Source: Candidatus Gastranaerophilales bacterium (GTDB taxonomy: Bacteria; Cyanobacteriota; Vampirovibrionia; Gastranaerophilales; Gastranaerophilaceae). From it: a DNA stretch of 64,000 nt. How positions within the stretch are numbered: position 1 is the first letter of the stretch; each line of letters begins with the position of its first letter. The stretch covers positions 1 to 64,000 of the forward strand of contig CALUWA010000003.1 of the NCBI GenBank assembly GCA_944324365.1, given 5' to 3'. The position numbers and the translations under genes are program-made. Positions 52,203-61,394 of the stretch are shown here, in pieces. The notes under the pieces were generated by a model. It ran no database searches. It was not told the DNA's origin and worked only from the letters and a program-made list of their open reading frames with translations.

Positions 52203-53930
52203 ATGTCTAAGGATGTAAATTATAAGAAGTTTGATTTGAATGAAATTCAGTGGCACAGAATAAAAGGCGGGATTTCAAAAGAAGAATTTTGTAAAGGCGA
52301 CAAGAAGCTTGAGCGGATTTTTGATGCGTTGGACAGCGACGATGTAAAAGGCCGCTTAAGCGGTGCGGAACTCAGGGCATTTAGTGAAGCTTTAACCATT
52401 TTTGCGCAAGATAACACCCTAGATAAAAAAGAAGCAAAACAATTACGTGATGCTAACGGTAAAAAATTAAATTCCAAAAAGGTATTTGAATTTTTAGAGC
52501 AGCTTAAAGAACTTCAAAGTAAAGATCTTAATCTCGTACGTACCTATAATACGGTTATAGATGGCAGAGAAGTTGAATTAACCGAGTATGCGGACGGGAG
52601 TACCGAAGAAGTTTCCACCGATGGAAAATGGCGAGCCGAAAGCAAAAATACACCTGGCGGTATTGTTAAAGATATATATGAAAACGGGTTTCATATACAG
52701 ACAATTACAAAATCCGGAGGTGCCACGACAATAGAAGATTTTGTAAATGACACTGAAACCAGAATTGTTGATCTGGGAAACGGCTTGCAAAGGAAAACTA
52801 TTAAAGAAAAGGTAGATATTAATACAACGAGATATACGAGCATAAACTATGACAACACAAAAACTGTCACCGAGTATAAACATTTGGACAATTGGTTAAA
52901 TAAAGTAACAAAAATCAGCGAAGATGGAACAATTAGTGTTAAATATGAAGGAATGATAAATGCTCCTGGTCATTCTTATCTATTTGATATGCGAAGTATT
53001 GATGAATATATTAATGACAATGAGGATTACTCTTATCTGAGCCCGGATATAATTCGGGCAATATTAGAAAGTCCGATAGATGCTGAAAACCAGAAAAGTT
53101 ATATAAGCGGAATTATTAACAGAACTATACGTGATGCTTCCGAAATGGAAGGGTATTCACTTGATAACCTCAAAGCAGAATTTGACAAATTTTTAAATGA
53201 TGAACTTTCTGATGAAATATATTTGGAAGCTTTTTATAAGGATGCGGTAAAACAGCTTGAAATTATTGCTAAGTCCGGATTAAACGGAAAAATAGATAAA
53301 GATTTCGAGCAGGGGAGCGTTGGAGATTGTTATCTTTTAGCCGTAATCAAAAGTTTGTCGTTAAACCCTGAAACTTTGAAAGAACTGAATGACTGTATAA
53401 ATATTGACTCAAACGGAAATGCCAGAGTCACTCTGAAAGGTGTCGGAAAAACATATACGATAACCAAGGAAGAATTGAGTGATTCAAATTACTCATTCGG
53501 AGATGATGATGTTCGGGCTATTGAAATTGCCGTGGAGAAATACCTGAAACAATATGGCGATCCTTTTGATAAGAGTGATTTTACACTTGACAGCGGTTAT
53601 GAAAAAAGTGCATATTTTCTTTTGACCGGTAAGCATGCGTTTGAACATATAGGACAGATTAATGACCGGACGATAGATAATCTTATGCAAAAAGGTACTT
53701 TGGCCTGTGTATCAATACAAGCTCCGGATAATAAGTCAGGAGAAATTAAGCTTCGCTCAAGTTCAAATGATGAGGAGCTTATTTTGGATACATATCATTC
53801 TTATACCGTGGCAGGAGCAGATAAAGATAATGTTTATTTGATTAACCCTTGGGATACTTCGACTCCTATAACGCTTACAAGGGAGGAGTTTAAAAAGCAC
53901 TTTAATTATATTACGCTGTTGTCTGTGTAA
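52203..53930 (+). CDS. Calpain-like cysteine protease
   Basis: The 575-residue protein has a C2 (calpain) peptidase domain. C376 lies in FEQGSVGDCYLLA (the QGxxGDC signature), H532 in YHSYTVAG, and N548 in LINPWD, giving a Cys-His-Asn triad. The N-terminus contains an imperfect EF-hand-like loop (LDSDDVKGRLSG, residues 44-53) that may bind calcium. The middle is beta-rich (about 110-260). No signal peptide was seen, so it may be cytosolic or exported by another route. Calpains are rare in bacteria and the target is unknown. Confidence 0.85.
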   Translation: MSKDVNYKKFDLNEIQWHRIKGGISKEEFCKGDKKLERIFDALDSDDVKGRLSGAELRAFSEALTIFAQDNTLDKKEAKQLRDANGKKLNSKKVFEFLEQLKELQSKDLNLVRTYNTVIDGREVELTEYADGSTEEVSTDGKWRAESKNTPGGIVKDIYENGFHIQTITKSGGATTIEDFVNDTETRIVDLGNGLQRKTIKEKVDINTTRYTSINYDNTKTVTEYKHLDNWLNKVTKISEDGTISVKYEGMINAPGHSYLFDMRSIDEYINDNEDYSYLSPDIIRAILESPIDAENQKSYISGIINRTIRDASEMEGYSLDNLKAEFDKFLNDELSDEIYLEAFYKDAVKQLEIIAKSGLNGKIDKDFEQGSVGDCYLLAVIKSLSLNPETLKELNDCINIDSNGNARVTLKGVGKTYTITKEELSDSNYSFGDDDVRAIEIAVEKYLKQYGDPFDKSDFTLDSGYEKSAYFLLTGKHAFEHIGQINDRTIDNLMQKGTLACVSIQAPDNKSGEIKLRSSSNDEELILDTYHSYTVAGADKDNVYLINPWDTSTPITLTREEFKKHFNYITLLSV

Positions 53931-54039
53931 AATTTTACAGGTTGCATTTTATTACTTTTTGTTAAAACCACGCGACAAAAACGATTGTTTTTGGTAAAAT
54001 TCTTTTATAAACAGAGGATGGGAAGATAAGGAGTATAAA

Positions 54040-55128
54040 ATGAAATCTTTTACTGTAGAAGAAATCACACAAATTGTCGGCGGAATGCTTACAAAAGCTC
54101 AGGATGCGAAAATAGAAAGACTTGCACCGCCGCTGCTTGCAGATGAAAACACTCTTGCATTGGCGCTTGGCGAAGAGGAAATTGCAAACCTTGCAAAATC
54201 TAAAGCAAAAGCTGCACTTGTTCCGCTTGGGGTTCAAATTGACGGTTTTACTACTATTGAAGTTGAAAGACCTCGTCTTGCAATGATGAAGCTTTTGAAT
54301 TTATTTTATGTTCCACCAAGAATTAACGAAGGCGTTCATCCGACAGCCGTAGTTGATCCGACAGCAAAACTTGGTCAAAACGTTCAAATCGGCCCGAATG
54401 TAGTAATATCTCATGATGCTGTTATCGGTGATAATACTAAAATTATGGCAAACTGCTACGTTGGCGGCGGGGCTCATATAGGTACAAACTGCTTGTTCCA
54501 CCCGGGAGTCAACATTGGTGACAGAGTACAAGTCGGTAATGATGTAATTCTTCACCACGGAGTTTCTTTGGGTGCTGACGGATTCAGCTTTGTTACAGAA
54601 AATCCGGATAATATTGAACAGGCAAGAAAAGACGGCTCAATTAAAGAGGAAAATACAAAACATGTAATCTTTAAAATTCCTTCTATCGGTTCTGTTGTAA
54701 TAGGGAATAACGTCGAAATCGGAGCAAATACCGCTATAGACAGAGGTACTATTGAAAATACAACAATCGGTGATAATACAAAAATTGATGACCTTGTAAT
54801 GATTGGCCATAACTGTCATATCGGCAAGGGATGTCTGATTGTATCACAAGTTGGTATTGCAGGAAGCTGCGTAATCGGCGACAGAGTTGTTATTGCGGGA
54901 CAAGCCGGGCTTGCCGATCATATTGAAATCGGTTCTGATACGATTATTACCGCAAAAGCCGGTGTTACAAAATCGTTCCCTGAAAAATCTATCGTTGTCG
55001 GTATTCCTGCCGCTCCGAGAAAAGAATTTATTAAGCAGCTCAAGACGATGAAAGATGCTCAGGAAATTTTTGCGAAATTCAGAAAACTTGAACCTATGCT
55101 TGATGCATTTGTAGAGGAACATCATTAG
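54040..55128 (+). CDS. lpxD: UDP-3-O-acylglucosamine N-acyltransferase
   Basis: LpxD adds the second acyl chain in lipid A synthesis. The 362-residue protein has an N-terminal uridine-binding domain and then a left-handed beta-helix of hexapeptide repeats ([27 protein letters not shown]). The active-site histidine is in [15 protein letters not shown] (residue about 174). AAGGAG precedes the ATG. The gene is first of an lpxD-lpxC-fabZ operon. Confidence 0.95.
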   Translation: MKSFTVEEITQIVGGMLTKAQDAKIERLAPPLLADENTLALALGEEEIANLAKSKAKAALVPLGVQIDGFTTIEVERPRLAMMKLLNLFYVPPRINEGVHPTAVVDPTAKLGQNVQIGPNVVISHDAVIGDNTKIMANCYVGGGAHIGTNCLFHPGVNIGDRVQVGNDVILHHGVSLGADGFSFVTENPDNIEQARKDGSIKEENTKHVIFKIPSIGSVVIGNNVEIGANTAIDRGTIENTTIGDNTKIDDLVMIGHNCHIGKGCLIVSQVGIAGSCVIGDRVVIAGQAGLADHIEIGSDTIITAKAGVTKSFPEKSIVVGIPAAPRKEFIKQLKTMKDAQEIFAKFRKLEPMLDAFVEEHH

Positions 55129-55946
55129 TGGTTACATTAAAAAAAGAGATATCTATATCCGGAAACGGTTTGATGAAAAATAAGCCGTGTACCGTCAGAT
55201 TTTTCCCTTCAAAAACAGGTAAAATCAGATATTTTCTGAACGGAGAAGAATTTGAGGCAAAGGTCGATAATGTCCTGTCTACTGAACATTGCGTCGTTTT
55301 AGGCAAAGATAACAAAACAAAGGCAATGCTCACGGAACACTTGACTGCGGCTTTGGCGTTTTGCGGAATAGATTCTGTCGATATATGTATGGATGAAGGC
55401 GAGGTTCCGGCACTTGACGGAAGTTCAAAACAATGGGTTGAACTTTTTAAACAGGCCGGAATTGATAAGCCTTTGTTTTATAAACCGCAAAAATATACGG
55501 TCAAAGAACCCGTTTATTATTTAAACGGCAAAACCAGTCTTGTAATTTTGCCGGCGGATGAGCTTTTTATTTCTTATGCGGTAAATTACAACCATCCTGA
55601 CTTAACAAGATGTTTTGTAAATTACAATCCGAAAAATCAGGAAGAAATAATTGAAGCAAGGACTTTTGGATTTTATAAAGATTTGAAAAAGTTTCAGATG
55701 CTTGGATTTGCGCAAGGCGTGACGATTGAAAATACCGTGGGACTTACCGATGACGGGTATACTACGGAGCTTCGCTCGGAGAAGGAGCCGGTTAAGCATA
55801 AGATGCTCGACTTAGTCGGGGATTTGTACCTTACGGGTGTCAATCCGCTTGATATGAAATGCCAAATTCTTGCTAAAGAAGCCGGGCATGCCGTTCATAT
55901 AAAAGTTGCAAAAATTTTAAAAGATAAATTAATAGAATGTAAATAA
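55128..55946 (+). CDS. lpxC: UDP-3-O-acyl-N-acetylglucosamine deacetylase
   Basis: LpxC removes the acetyl group in the committed step of lipid A synthesis and needs zinc. The start is GTG, overlapping the lpxD stop (TAGTG). The 272-residue protein is short for the family but has the ligand motifs: EHLTAALAF (His), HKMLDLVGDL (His and Asp) and GHAVHI, where the usual Asn is His. ALDGSSKQW is also present. It is a recognised antibiotic target in Gram-negatives. Confidence 0.94.
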   Translation: MVTLKKEISISGNGLMKNKPCTVRFFPSKTGKIRYFLNGEEFEAKVDNVLSTEHCVVLGKDNKTKAMLTEHLTAALAFCGIDSVDICMDEGEVPALDGSSKQWVELFKQAGIDKPLFYKPQKYTVKEPVYYLNGKTSLVILPADELFISYAVNYNHPDLTRCFVNYNPKNQEEIIEARTFGFYKDLKKFQMLGFAQGVTIENTVGLTDDGYTTELRSEKEPVKHKMLDLVGDLYLTGVNPLDMKCQILAKEAGHAVHIKVAKILKDKLIECK

Positions 55947-55959
55947 TAAGGAGAGAAAA

Positions 55960-56403
55960 ATGACAGAAGAACAAGTTTTAAACTTTGATGTTATGCAGAT
56001 TATGGAAATGATACCGCACAGATATCCGTTTCTTTTGGTAGATAGGATTACTGAGTGCGTACCGGGAAAATATGCTAAAGGCTATAAAAATATGACAATG
56101 AACGAAGGATTTTTCCAGGGACATTTTCCTAACAATCCGATTATGCCTGGCGTATTGCAGTTGGAAGCTTTGGCGCAGTGTTCAGCTCCTGTTTTAATGA
56201 CTATGCCTGAATTTAAGGGTAAATTAACCTTGTACGCGGGGGTAGATAATGTTCGTTTCAAAAATATTGTAAGACCTGGCGACAGATTTGATATGGAAAT
56301 TGAACTTGTAAAAGTAAAAGGCCCTATCTGCAAAGCTCACGGCAAAGGCAGTGTTGACGGTAAAACTTGTGTTGAAGCAGATATGACTTTTGCATTGAAG
56401 TAG
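55960..56403 (+). CDS. fabZ: 3-hydroxyacyl-ACP dehydratase
   Basis: FabZ dehydrates 3-hydroxyacyl-ACP in fatty acid synthesis and competes with lipid A synthesis for substrate. The 147-residue protein has the hot-dog fold with the catalytic His in HRYPFLLVDRI and Glu in GVLQLEALAQ, along with GHFPNNPIMPG. It ends the lpxD-lpxC-fabZ group; lpxA, often the next gene, is absent. Confidence 0.96.
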   Translation: MTEEQVLNFDVMQIMEMIPHRYPFLLVDRITECVPGKYAKGYKNMTMNEGFFQGHFPNNPIMPGVLQLEALAQCSAPVLMTMPEFKGKLTLYAGVDNVRFKNIVRPGDRFDMEIELVKVKGPICKAHGKGSVDGKTCVEADMTFALK

Positions 56404-56425
56404 TAATTTTTTAAATAAAATCGTT

Positions 56426-56460
56426 AAAAACGCGTAGGATATTTTATCATGCGCGTTTTT
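56426..56460. terminator. Bidirectional terminator overlapping the end of the acsC-like gene
   Basis: A 9-bp stem (AAAAACGCG / CGCGTTTTT) with a loop of about 17 bases lies between fabZ and the convergent acsC-like gene. Its right arm overlaps the last codons of that gene. Confidence 0.65.
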
Positions 56461-57574
56461 GTATATGCTGATTATAGTTTTTCACAAAATCCGAAATAGC
56501 AAAAGCATCTATTGTTCCGACAACGATTTCAAAATCCTTAAGCTCTTCTTCCAATTCCTCTTTCATATGCGCGAGCAATCCGGGAATAATTATTTTTCTG
56601 TTTTTTACTTTACTTGCAAAATTCCATTTTTTTAAAGTTTTTGCAACCATTTTGGCCGTAAATTTCTCTGCAGACCAGGCTGTTAAAACGCTCATACCGT
56701 CTGCGGGGGTTACTATCAAGTACGACGGAACCGGCAGGCTTTCGAGTTCGTTTGCAACAGCAAAGAATGTCAGTGCAAAGTTTGTTGTCATAAATATCAG
56801 AGAATTTTCATCCGGATTGTTAAACTCATATATTTTTGCTTCTACCTGCAGAGGCTTTTGCGGATCAGTAAAAATATTTTGTCTTAGTGTCATAAGTGTT
56901 GTAAAAAGAGCTTCATCAAAATTTTCAAATACAAGCATATTGGCATATTTACATATGTAAAAAGCCGCTTTTGCACAAAGCTCTTGCAGGTTGCTGCTCT
57001 TTTGCATTACGACACACACAGGGTTGCTGAACTGTTCATCTTTTTCTTTAACAGCCTTGTTTCTTATGTTTATCAATTCCTGTGCAGTATCAACAAAAGT
57101 TTTGTCATTAATTCTTATTAGTTCAAGATTTAAAAATTCATCATAAGGAATAACATTTGCGTTTTCACAATTTTCGGGCTGAAAATCTTTGGTAATTATT
57201 AAATCAACTTTCATCGTTTCGTTTACGCGTGTAATTTCAAAGTTTTTTACCCGTTCAAATTCCTCTTGTGATTTTACGATAACCGCAAGGGTAGTTTTAT
57301 TTATAAAAGTTTTTTCGTGTCTGTATAAGACATTTTCGCCGCCGATTTTTAAATTGTTAATTTCAACAGTCTTTTGAGGCTGTTTTGCGGCCTCAGTATA
57401 GAGTTTATTCAATTCTTCCGGAATATAAGGGCAGGAAGCCAAATCCGCCTGATGTTTAGCAAGTTTGAGTGCGTATGCCATACAGGTCGGAAATCCGCAT
57501 TTTTTGCAGTTTGAGTTTTCGGATTTTTTGGCTGCCGGCAGATATTTAAATATTTGCAACCCGGATAATTCCAT
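56447..57574 (-). CDS. acsC: Corrinoid iron-sulfur protein large (gamma) subunit, AcsC-like
   Basis: In acetogens AcsC carries the methyl group on cobalamin between methyltetrahydrofolate and acetyl-CoA synthase. The 375-residue protein has the N-terminal [4Fe-4S] motif with Cys23, 26, 31 and 48, the shared LKIGGE motif, and a C-terminal cobalamin domain pattern (SYLIVTPADGMSVLTAWSAEKF, IPGLLAHMKEELEEEL). It is about 70 residues shorter than typical AcsC. It starts on the stop codon of the acsD-like gene. No CODH or acetyl-CoA synthase gene is nearby, so it may serve another methyl transfer, such as methionine synthesis. Confidence 0.75.
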   Translation of the reverse strand: MELSGLQIFKYLPAAKKSENSNCKKCGFPTCMAYALKLAKHQADLASCPYIPEELNKLYTEAAKQPQKTVEINNLKIGGENVLYRHEKTFINKTTLAVIVKSQEEFERVKNFEITRVNETMKVDLIITKDFQPENCENANVIPYDEFLNLELIRINDKTFVDTAQELINIRNKAVKEKDEQFSNPVCVVMQKSSNLQELCAKAAFYICKYANMLVFENFDEALFTTLMTLRQNIFTDPQKPLQVEAKIYEFNNPDENSLIFMTTNFALTFFAVANELESLPVPSYLIVTPADGMSVLTAWSAEKFTAKMVAKTLKKWNFASKVKNRKIIIPGLLAHMKEELEEELKDFEIVVGTIDAFAISDFVKNYNQHIQKRA

Positions 57575-58419
57575 TACTCTAATCCTTTCATTGTGCTTAT
57601 ATTCGGCGGATAATTCATAACAACAACATCCGCCCCGGCTGCTTTAACGGCACTTGCGGATGACAGCTCAAAAAATACTGCGCGATCTTTAAGATTGCCA
57701 AAACTTTCAGAAAAGTTTGAAGTTTTGGCTTCTTTTGTTTTTAAAGATTCTTCGCAGGCAAAACTTATCATAGGCATGTTCAGGTATTTGTCGCCGTTAA
57801 GTCCTTCAAGTTTTATTTTTTCCATAATACTGTAACCGTATTCCAGCCCGTAGCCAAGTCCTCCGATATCCGTATCTATCAGAATTTTGTTCAAATCAAG
57901 TCCCATATCGTTGGATAGTATGTTTAATTCTTTTGCTAAGTTTATATCGATAGGACTTCTTAGCACAAGAATATGATTTCCTTTTACAACTTCCGGAACT
58001 ATTTTTTTATAGGTGTTGTCGTTTGCAAAAGCTATTATTGCCGGGACTTTTAAGACCTTAATTAATTCCGGTAGAAGTTCGATATCAATGCTGTTGTTAT
58101 TAATCCCCTGTATCATCAGCGGCTTTTTGATATACGGCAAAAGATTATCCAGGAGTTCTGCGGCTTTTGGAATTTGCTCCGTTTTTTCTATATTAAATTT
58201 AAGCCCGAGAATATCCGCTTCGGAATTTTGTGCTTTTTGAATAATTTCTTGCGGAGAATTTGTTTGGTAGTAGTTTTTTACTATTTCGAAGTTTTCGTCA
58301 GGATTGAATATCGGAATATTTAGAACGTATATATGCTTAAAAATCGGGAAAGAGGTTTCTCCCCCGATTTTTAAATTATTAAAATTGATTGTTCTTATTT
58401 GATTAGGCTTGTCGTTCAC
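57574..58419 (-). CDS. acsD: Corrinoid iron-sulfur protein small (delta) subunit, AcsD-like
   Basis: AcsD pairs with AcsC and has a TIM barrel that helps protect the cobalamin. The 281-residue protein has [10 protein letters not shown] near the N-terminus, matching AcsC, and [22 protein letters not shown] and [14 protein letters not shown], which are typical of AcsD. It overlaps ftsH by 17 bases upstream and the acsC-like gene by one base downstream, so all three are in one operon. It is shorter than acetogen AcsD (about 310 residues). Confidence 0.75.
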   Translation of the reverse strand: MNDKPNQIRTINFNNLKIGGETSFPIFKHIYVLNIPIFNPDENFEIVKNYYQTNSPQEIIQKAQNSEADILGLKFNIEKTEQIPKAAELLDNLLPYIKKPLMIQGINNNSIDIELLPELIKVLKVPAIIAFANDNTYKKIVPEVVKGNHILVLRSPIDINLAKELNILSNDMGLDLNKILIDTDIGGLGYGLEYGYSIMEKIKLEGLNGDKYLNMPMISFACEESLKTKEAKTSNFSESFGNLKDRAVFFELSSASAVKAAGADVVVMNYPPNISTMKGLE

Positions 58420-60286
58420 TTTTTACCTTATTCATAATTTCTTCAAATTCTTTTTCGTCGATAGTTTCTTTTTCAAGAAGTTCTCTGGAGATAGCTTCCA
58501 GCATATCGCGGTTTTGATTTAAGAGTTCTTTGGCAAGCGCATATCTTTCATCGACTATTTGTTTAATTTCTGTGTCAATTTCATATGCTACCTGTTCGGA
58601 ATAATCTCTCTGGTGTCCGAAATCTCTGCCCATAAATACGTTTTCTTCGTTTTTACCGTATGCCATTGTACCGAGTTTTTCAGACATACCCCAGGCCGTA
58701 ACCATTTTTCTTGCGATATTTGTTACGTTGATTAAGTCTTGGGATGCCCCTGTGCTTACTCTATCCGGGCCGTATACAATTTCTTCCGCCGCACGGCCGC
58801 CAAGTGAAACCGTAATTTTCGCAAGAAGTTTCGCCTTACTTACGTGAACTTTTTCATCTTTAGGTCTTGTCCAGGTTACACCTAATGCCATTCCTCGCGG
58901 AATAATTGAAACTTTGTGCAGTTCATTCGCATCTTTCAACAATTTATCAATCAAAGCGTGTCCGACTTCATGGTAAGATGTAAGTTCTTTATCTTCATCT
59001 GTTAAAACTCTGCTTTTCTTTTCTACGCCTGCAATTACCCTATCTATGGAGTTGTCAATGTCTTCCATTGAAATTTTGCTTTCGTTATTTCTTGCAGCAA
59101 GAAGCGCAGATTCATTCAAAAGGTTCTGCAAATCAGCTCCCGTAAATCCCGGGGTGCGTTTTGCCAAAACTTTCAAATCAACATCCGGTTCAAGCTGTTT
59201 GTTTTTGGCATGAACTTTTAAAATTTCTTCTCTTCCTTTTACATCCGGAGCATTAATATAAATTTGTCTGTCAAATCTGCCCGGTCTTAAAAGTGCGTTA
59301 TCCAAAATATCAGGTCTGTTTGTTGCTGCGATAACGATAATATTTGTGTTTTCATCAAACCCGTCCATTTCAACAAGGAGCTGGTTTAAAGTTTGTTCGC
59401 GTTCATCGTGTCCGCCGCCTAATCCTGCACCGCGTTGACGTCCTACCGCATCAATTTCGTCTATAAAAATTATACAAGGCTGGTGTTTTTTAGCCTGTTC
59501 AAACAAATCTCTTACACGGCTTGCACCAACGCCGACAAACATTTCTACGAAATCAGAACCGCTGATAGAAAAGAACGGAACCCCGGCTTCTCCTGCAACA
59601 GCTTTTGCCATTAAGGTTTTACCTGTTCCAGGAGGGCCTACAAGAAGTACGCCTTTTGGTATTCTTGCTCCTAATTTTATATATTTTTCGCCGTTTTTTA
59701 AGAAATCGACAATTTCCTCAAGTTCTTTCTTTTCTTCATCTATACCGGCAACATCTTTAAATGTTGTTTTTACTTTGCTGTCAAGAAGCATTTTTGCCTT
59801 GCTTTTGCCAAAGCTCATTGCCTGAGAGCCGCCTGCCTGAAGGCTTTTTGCAAGGATAATTATGAATATAACAAACATCAGCGGCAAAATAAGACTGCCT
59901 AAAATTCCCAGCATCTGGCTTGATTCCGATGGCTTCTTGACTGCAATTTCAACATTTGCCTTTTCAAGTCTGCTCATAAGATTCGGGTCATTCGGCGTGA
60001 GCACTTTATATTGAATAAGCGGTGCCTTCTTTTCTACTGCAAACGGACTTGCCGGAACTTCCGGAGTTTTATTTTCAGCCTGCGGCTGCTCTTTTGGTAT
60101 TGCAATCAGAAATTCATCAGCCTTTTGTATACTTTTAAATTCCCCGTTATCGAGTTTTTGCAAAAAGTCAGAATATGAAATTTCTGAAGTGCTCGTGGCA
60201 GGGCCTGACATAAAAACTGATGAAATAAAGACCAAAGCTACTATCGCTAAGACAATATACATACCGACTGATTGATTTTTATTCAT
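58403..60286 (-). CDS. ftsH: ATP-dependent zinc metalloprotease FtsH
   Basis: FtsH is a membrane-bound AAA+ protease that degrades unneeded or damaged membrane proteins and some soluble regulators. The 627-residue protein has two membrane helices (about residues 8-27 and 126-147), Walker A GPPGTGKT (217-224), Walker [10 protein letters not shown], and the zinc site HEVGH (439-443). The ATG follows a good ribosome binding site (AGAGGG). It heads the operon with acsD- and acsC-like genes. In E. coli FtsH controls LpxC turnover; lpxC is nearby here. Confidence 0.97.
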   Translation of the reverse strand: MNKNQSVGMYIVLAIVALVFISSVFMSGPATSTSEISYSDFLQKLDNGEFKSIQKADEFLIAIPKEQPQAENKTPEVPASPFAVEKKAPLIQYKVLTPNDPNLMSRLEKANVEIAVKKPSESSQMLGILGSLILPLMFVIFIIILAKSLQAGGSQAMSFGKSKAKMLLDSKVKTTFKDVAGIDEEKKELEEIVDFLKNGEKYIKLGARIPKGVLLVGPPGTGKTLMAKAVAGEAGVPFFSISGSDFVEMFVGVGASRVRDLFEQAKKHQPCIIFIDEIDAVGRQRGAGLGGGHDEREQTLNQLLVEMDGFDENTNIIVIAATNRPDILDNALLRPGRFDRQIYINAPDVKGREEILKVHAKNKQLEPDVDLKVLAKRTPGFTGADLQNLLNESALLAARNNESKISMEDIDNSIDRVIAGVEKKSRVLTDEDKELTSYHEVGHALIDKLLKDANELHKVSIIPRGMALGVTWTRPKDEKVHVSKAKLLAKITVSLGGRAAEEIVYGPDRVSTGASQDLINVTNIARKMVTAWGMSEKLGTMAYGKNEENVFMGRDFGHQRDYSEQVAYEIDTEIKQIVDERYALAKELLNQNRDMLEAISRELLEKETIDEKEFEEIMNKVKSERQA

Positions 60287-60342
60287 ATTTTCCCTCTCTA
60301 TTATCTAATGGTTACATTTATTATATCATAAAACAAGTTTTA

Positions 60343-60351
60343 TGTTATAAT
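60343..60351 (+). promoter_or_regulatory. Extended -10 promoter of the ROK kinase gene
   Basis: TGTTATAAT is a perfect extended -10 ending seven bases before the ATG at 60359. No Shine-Dalgarno sequence lies between, so the transcript is probably leaderless. Confidence 0.55.
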
Positions 60352-60358
60352 TAGTATT

Positions 60359-61315
60359 ATGAAAAAGTATTCTATTGGAATTGATCTTGGCGGAACAAAG
60401 ATTTTAACGGCTCTTGTAGACAGGAGTTCCGGGGAAGTTGTACATTTTGTTAAGAAAAAGATAAAAAAGGAAAAAGGTGCGGAAAATATTGTTAACAAAA
60501 TGGTATGCAGCATCAACGAACTTCTTGAAGAAAGCAAAGTTAATATAGAGGATATAAATTCAATAGGGGTTGCTGCCGCGGGGCAGATAGACCGTGACCA
60601 TGGCATAATTTTAGGGGCTCCTAATTTGGAATGTTTTGATTTGAATATTCGTGATATTTTGGAGGGTGAATTTAAACTTCCGGTATATCTTGCAAATGAT
60701 GTCGAAGCTGCAACGCTTGGCGAATTAAAATTCGGTGCCGGAAAAGGGGTTGATGATTTAGTTTGCGTTTTTGTCGGCACAGGCGTGGGTTCCTGTATTG
60801 TGAAAGAAGGCAAGATTGTAAGAGGAGCCACGGGAACTGCGGGTGAAATAGGACATATAATTGTGGATTTAAACGGACGTCAGTGTGCTTGCGGAGCCCA
60901 CGGATGTCTTGAAGCGTACGCGTCGCGTTCAGCGATAGAAAAAAGGATAGAAGGTTCTTTGAAAAAAGGCCGGCATTCCGTTATTTTGGATTATTTGGAA
61001 GAAGGAAAATCTATTACCTCAAGTATGATTAGAAAATCAATTGAGCGCGGAGATGAACTTGTAACCCATTGTGTGGACGAAGCATCCGCTTATCTTTCGG
61101 GCGGGCTTGCGAGCGTTATAAATTTGATTAATCCGAAGCTTATAATTCTCGGAGGCGGGCTGATTGAAGCAGTCGATTATTTTTACCAAAAAACCATAAA
61201 GGATGCAAAACTTAAGTGCTTGCCCGTTCCCGCGACAAAAATTGAATTTAAAAAAACTGCTCTCGGAGATTTTTCCGGAGTAATCGGAGCTGCATATCTG
61301 GACGATAATCGTTAG
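60359..61315 (+). CDS. ROK-family sugar kinase (glucokinase-like)
   Basis: The 318-residue protein belongs to the ROK family; it probably phosphorylates glucose or another hexose. The ATP-binding loop is IGIDLGGTKILTALVD, and the zinc motif is GHIIVDLN...CACGAHGCLE. LANDVEAATLGE carries the substrate/catalytic aspartate. There is no N-terminal DNA-binding domain, so it is a kinase and not a repressor. It is divergent from ftsH. Confidence 0.92.
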   Translation: MKKYSIGIDLGGTKILTALVDRSSGEVVHFVKKKIKKEKGAENIVNKMVCSINELLEESKVNIEDINSIGVAAAGQIDRDHGIILGAPNLECFDLNIRDILEGEFKLPVYLANDVEAATLGELKFGAGKGVDDLVCVFVGTGVGSCIVKEGKIVRGATGTAGEIGHIIVDLNGRQCACGAHGCLEAYASRSAIEKRIEGSLKKGRHSVILDYLEEGKSITSSMIRKSIERGDELVTHCVDEASAYLSGGLASVINLINPKLIILGGGLIEAVDYFYQKTIKDAKLKCLPVPATKIEFKKTALGDFSGVIGAAYLDDNR

Positions 61316-61394
61316 TATTTTTTAACAATCTGCCAAAATTTTTCAAATATAGTGTATAATATAAAAGTCTATTTAATTAGTTTGACAGGTCGCG

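Noticed and set aside
56447..58419. Complete CODH/ACS Wood-Ljungdahl cluster
   Set aside because: Only the two corrinoid protein genes are present; no carbon monoxide dehydrogenase, acetyl-CoA synthase or methyltransferase gene lies in the window.
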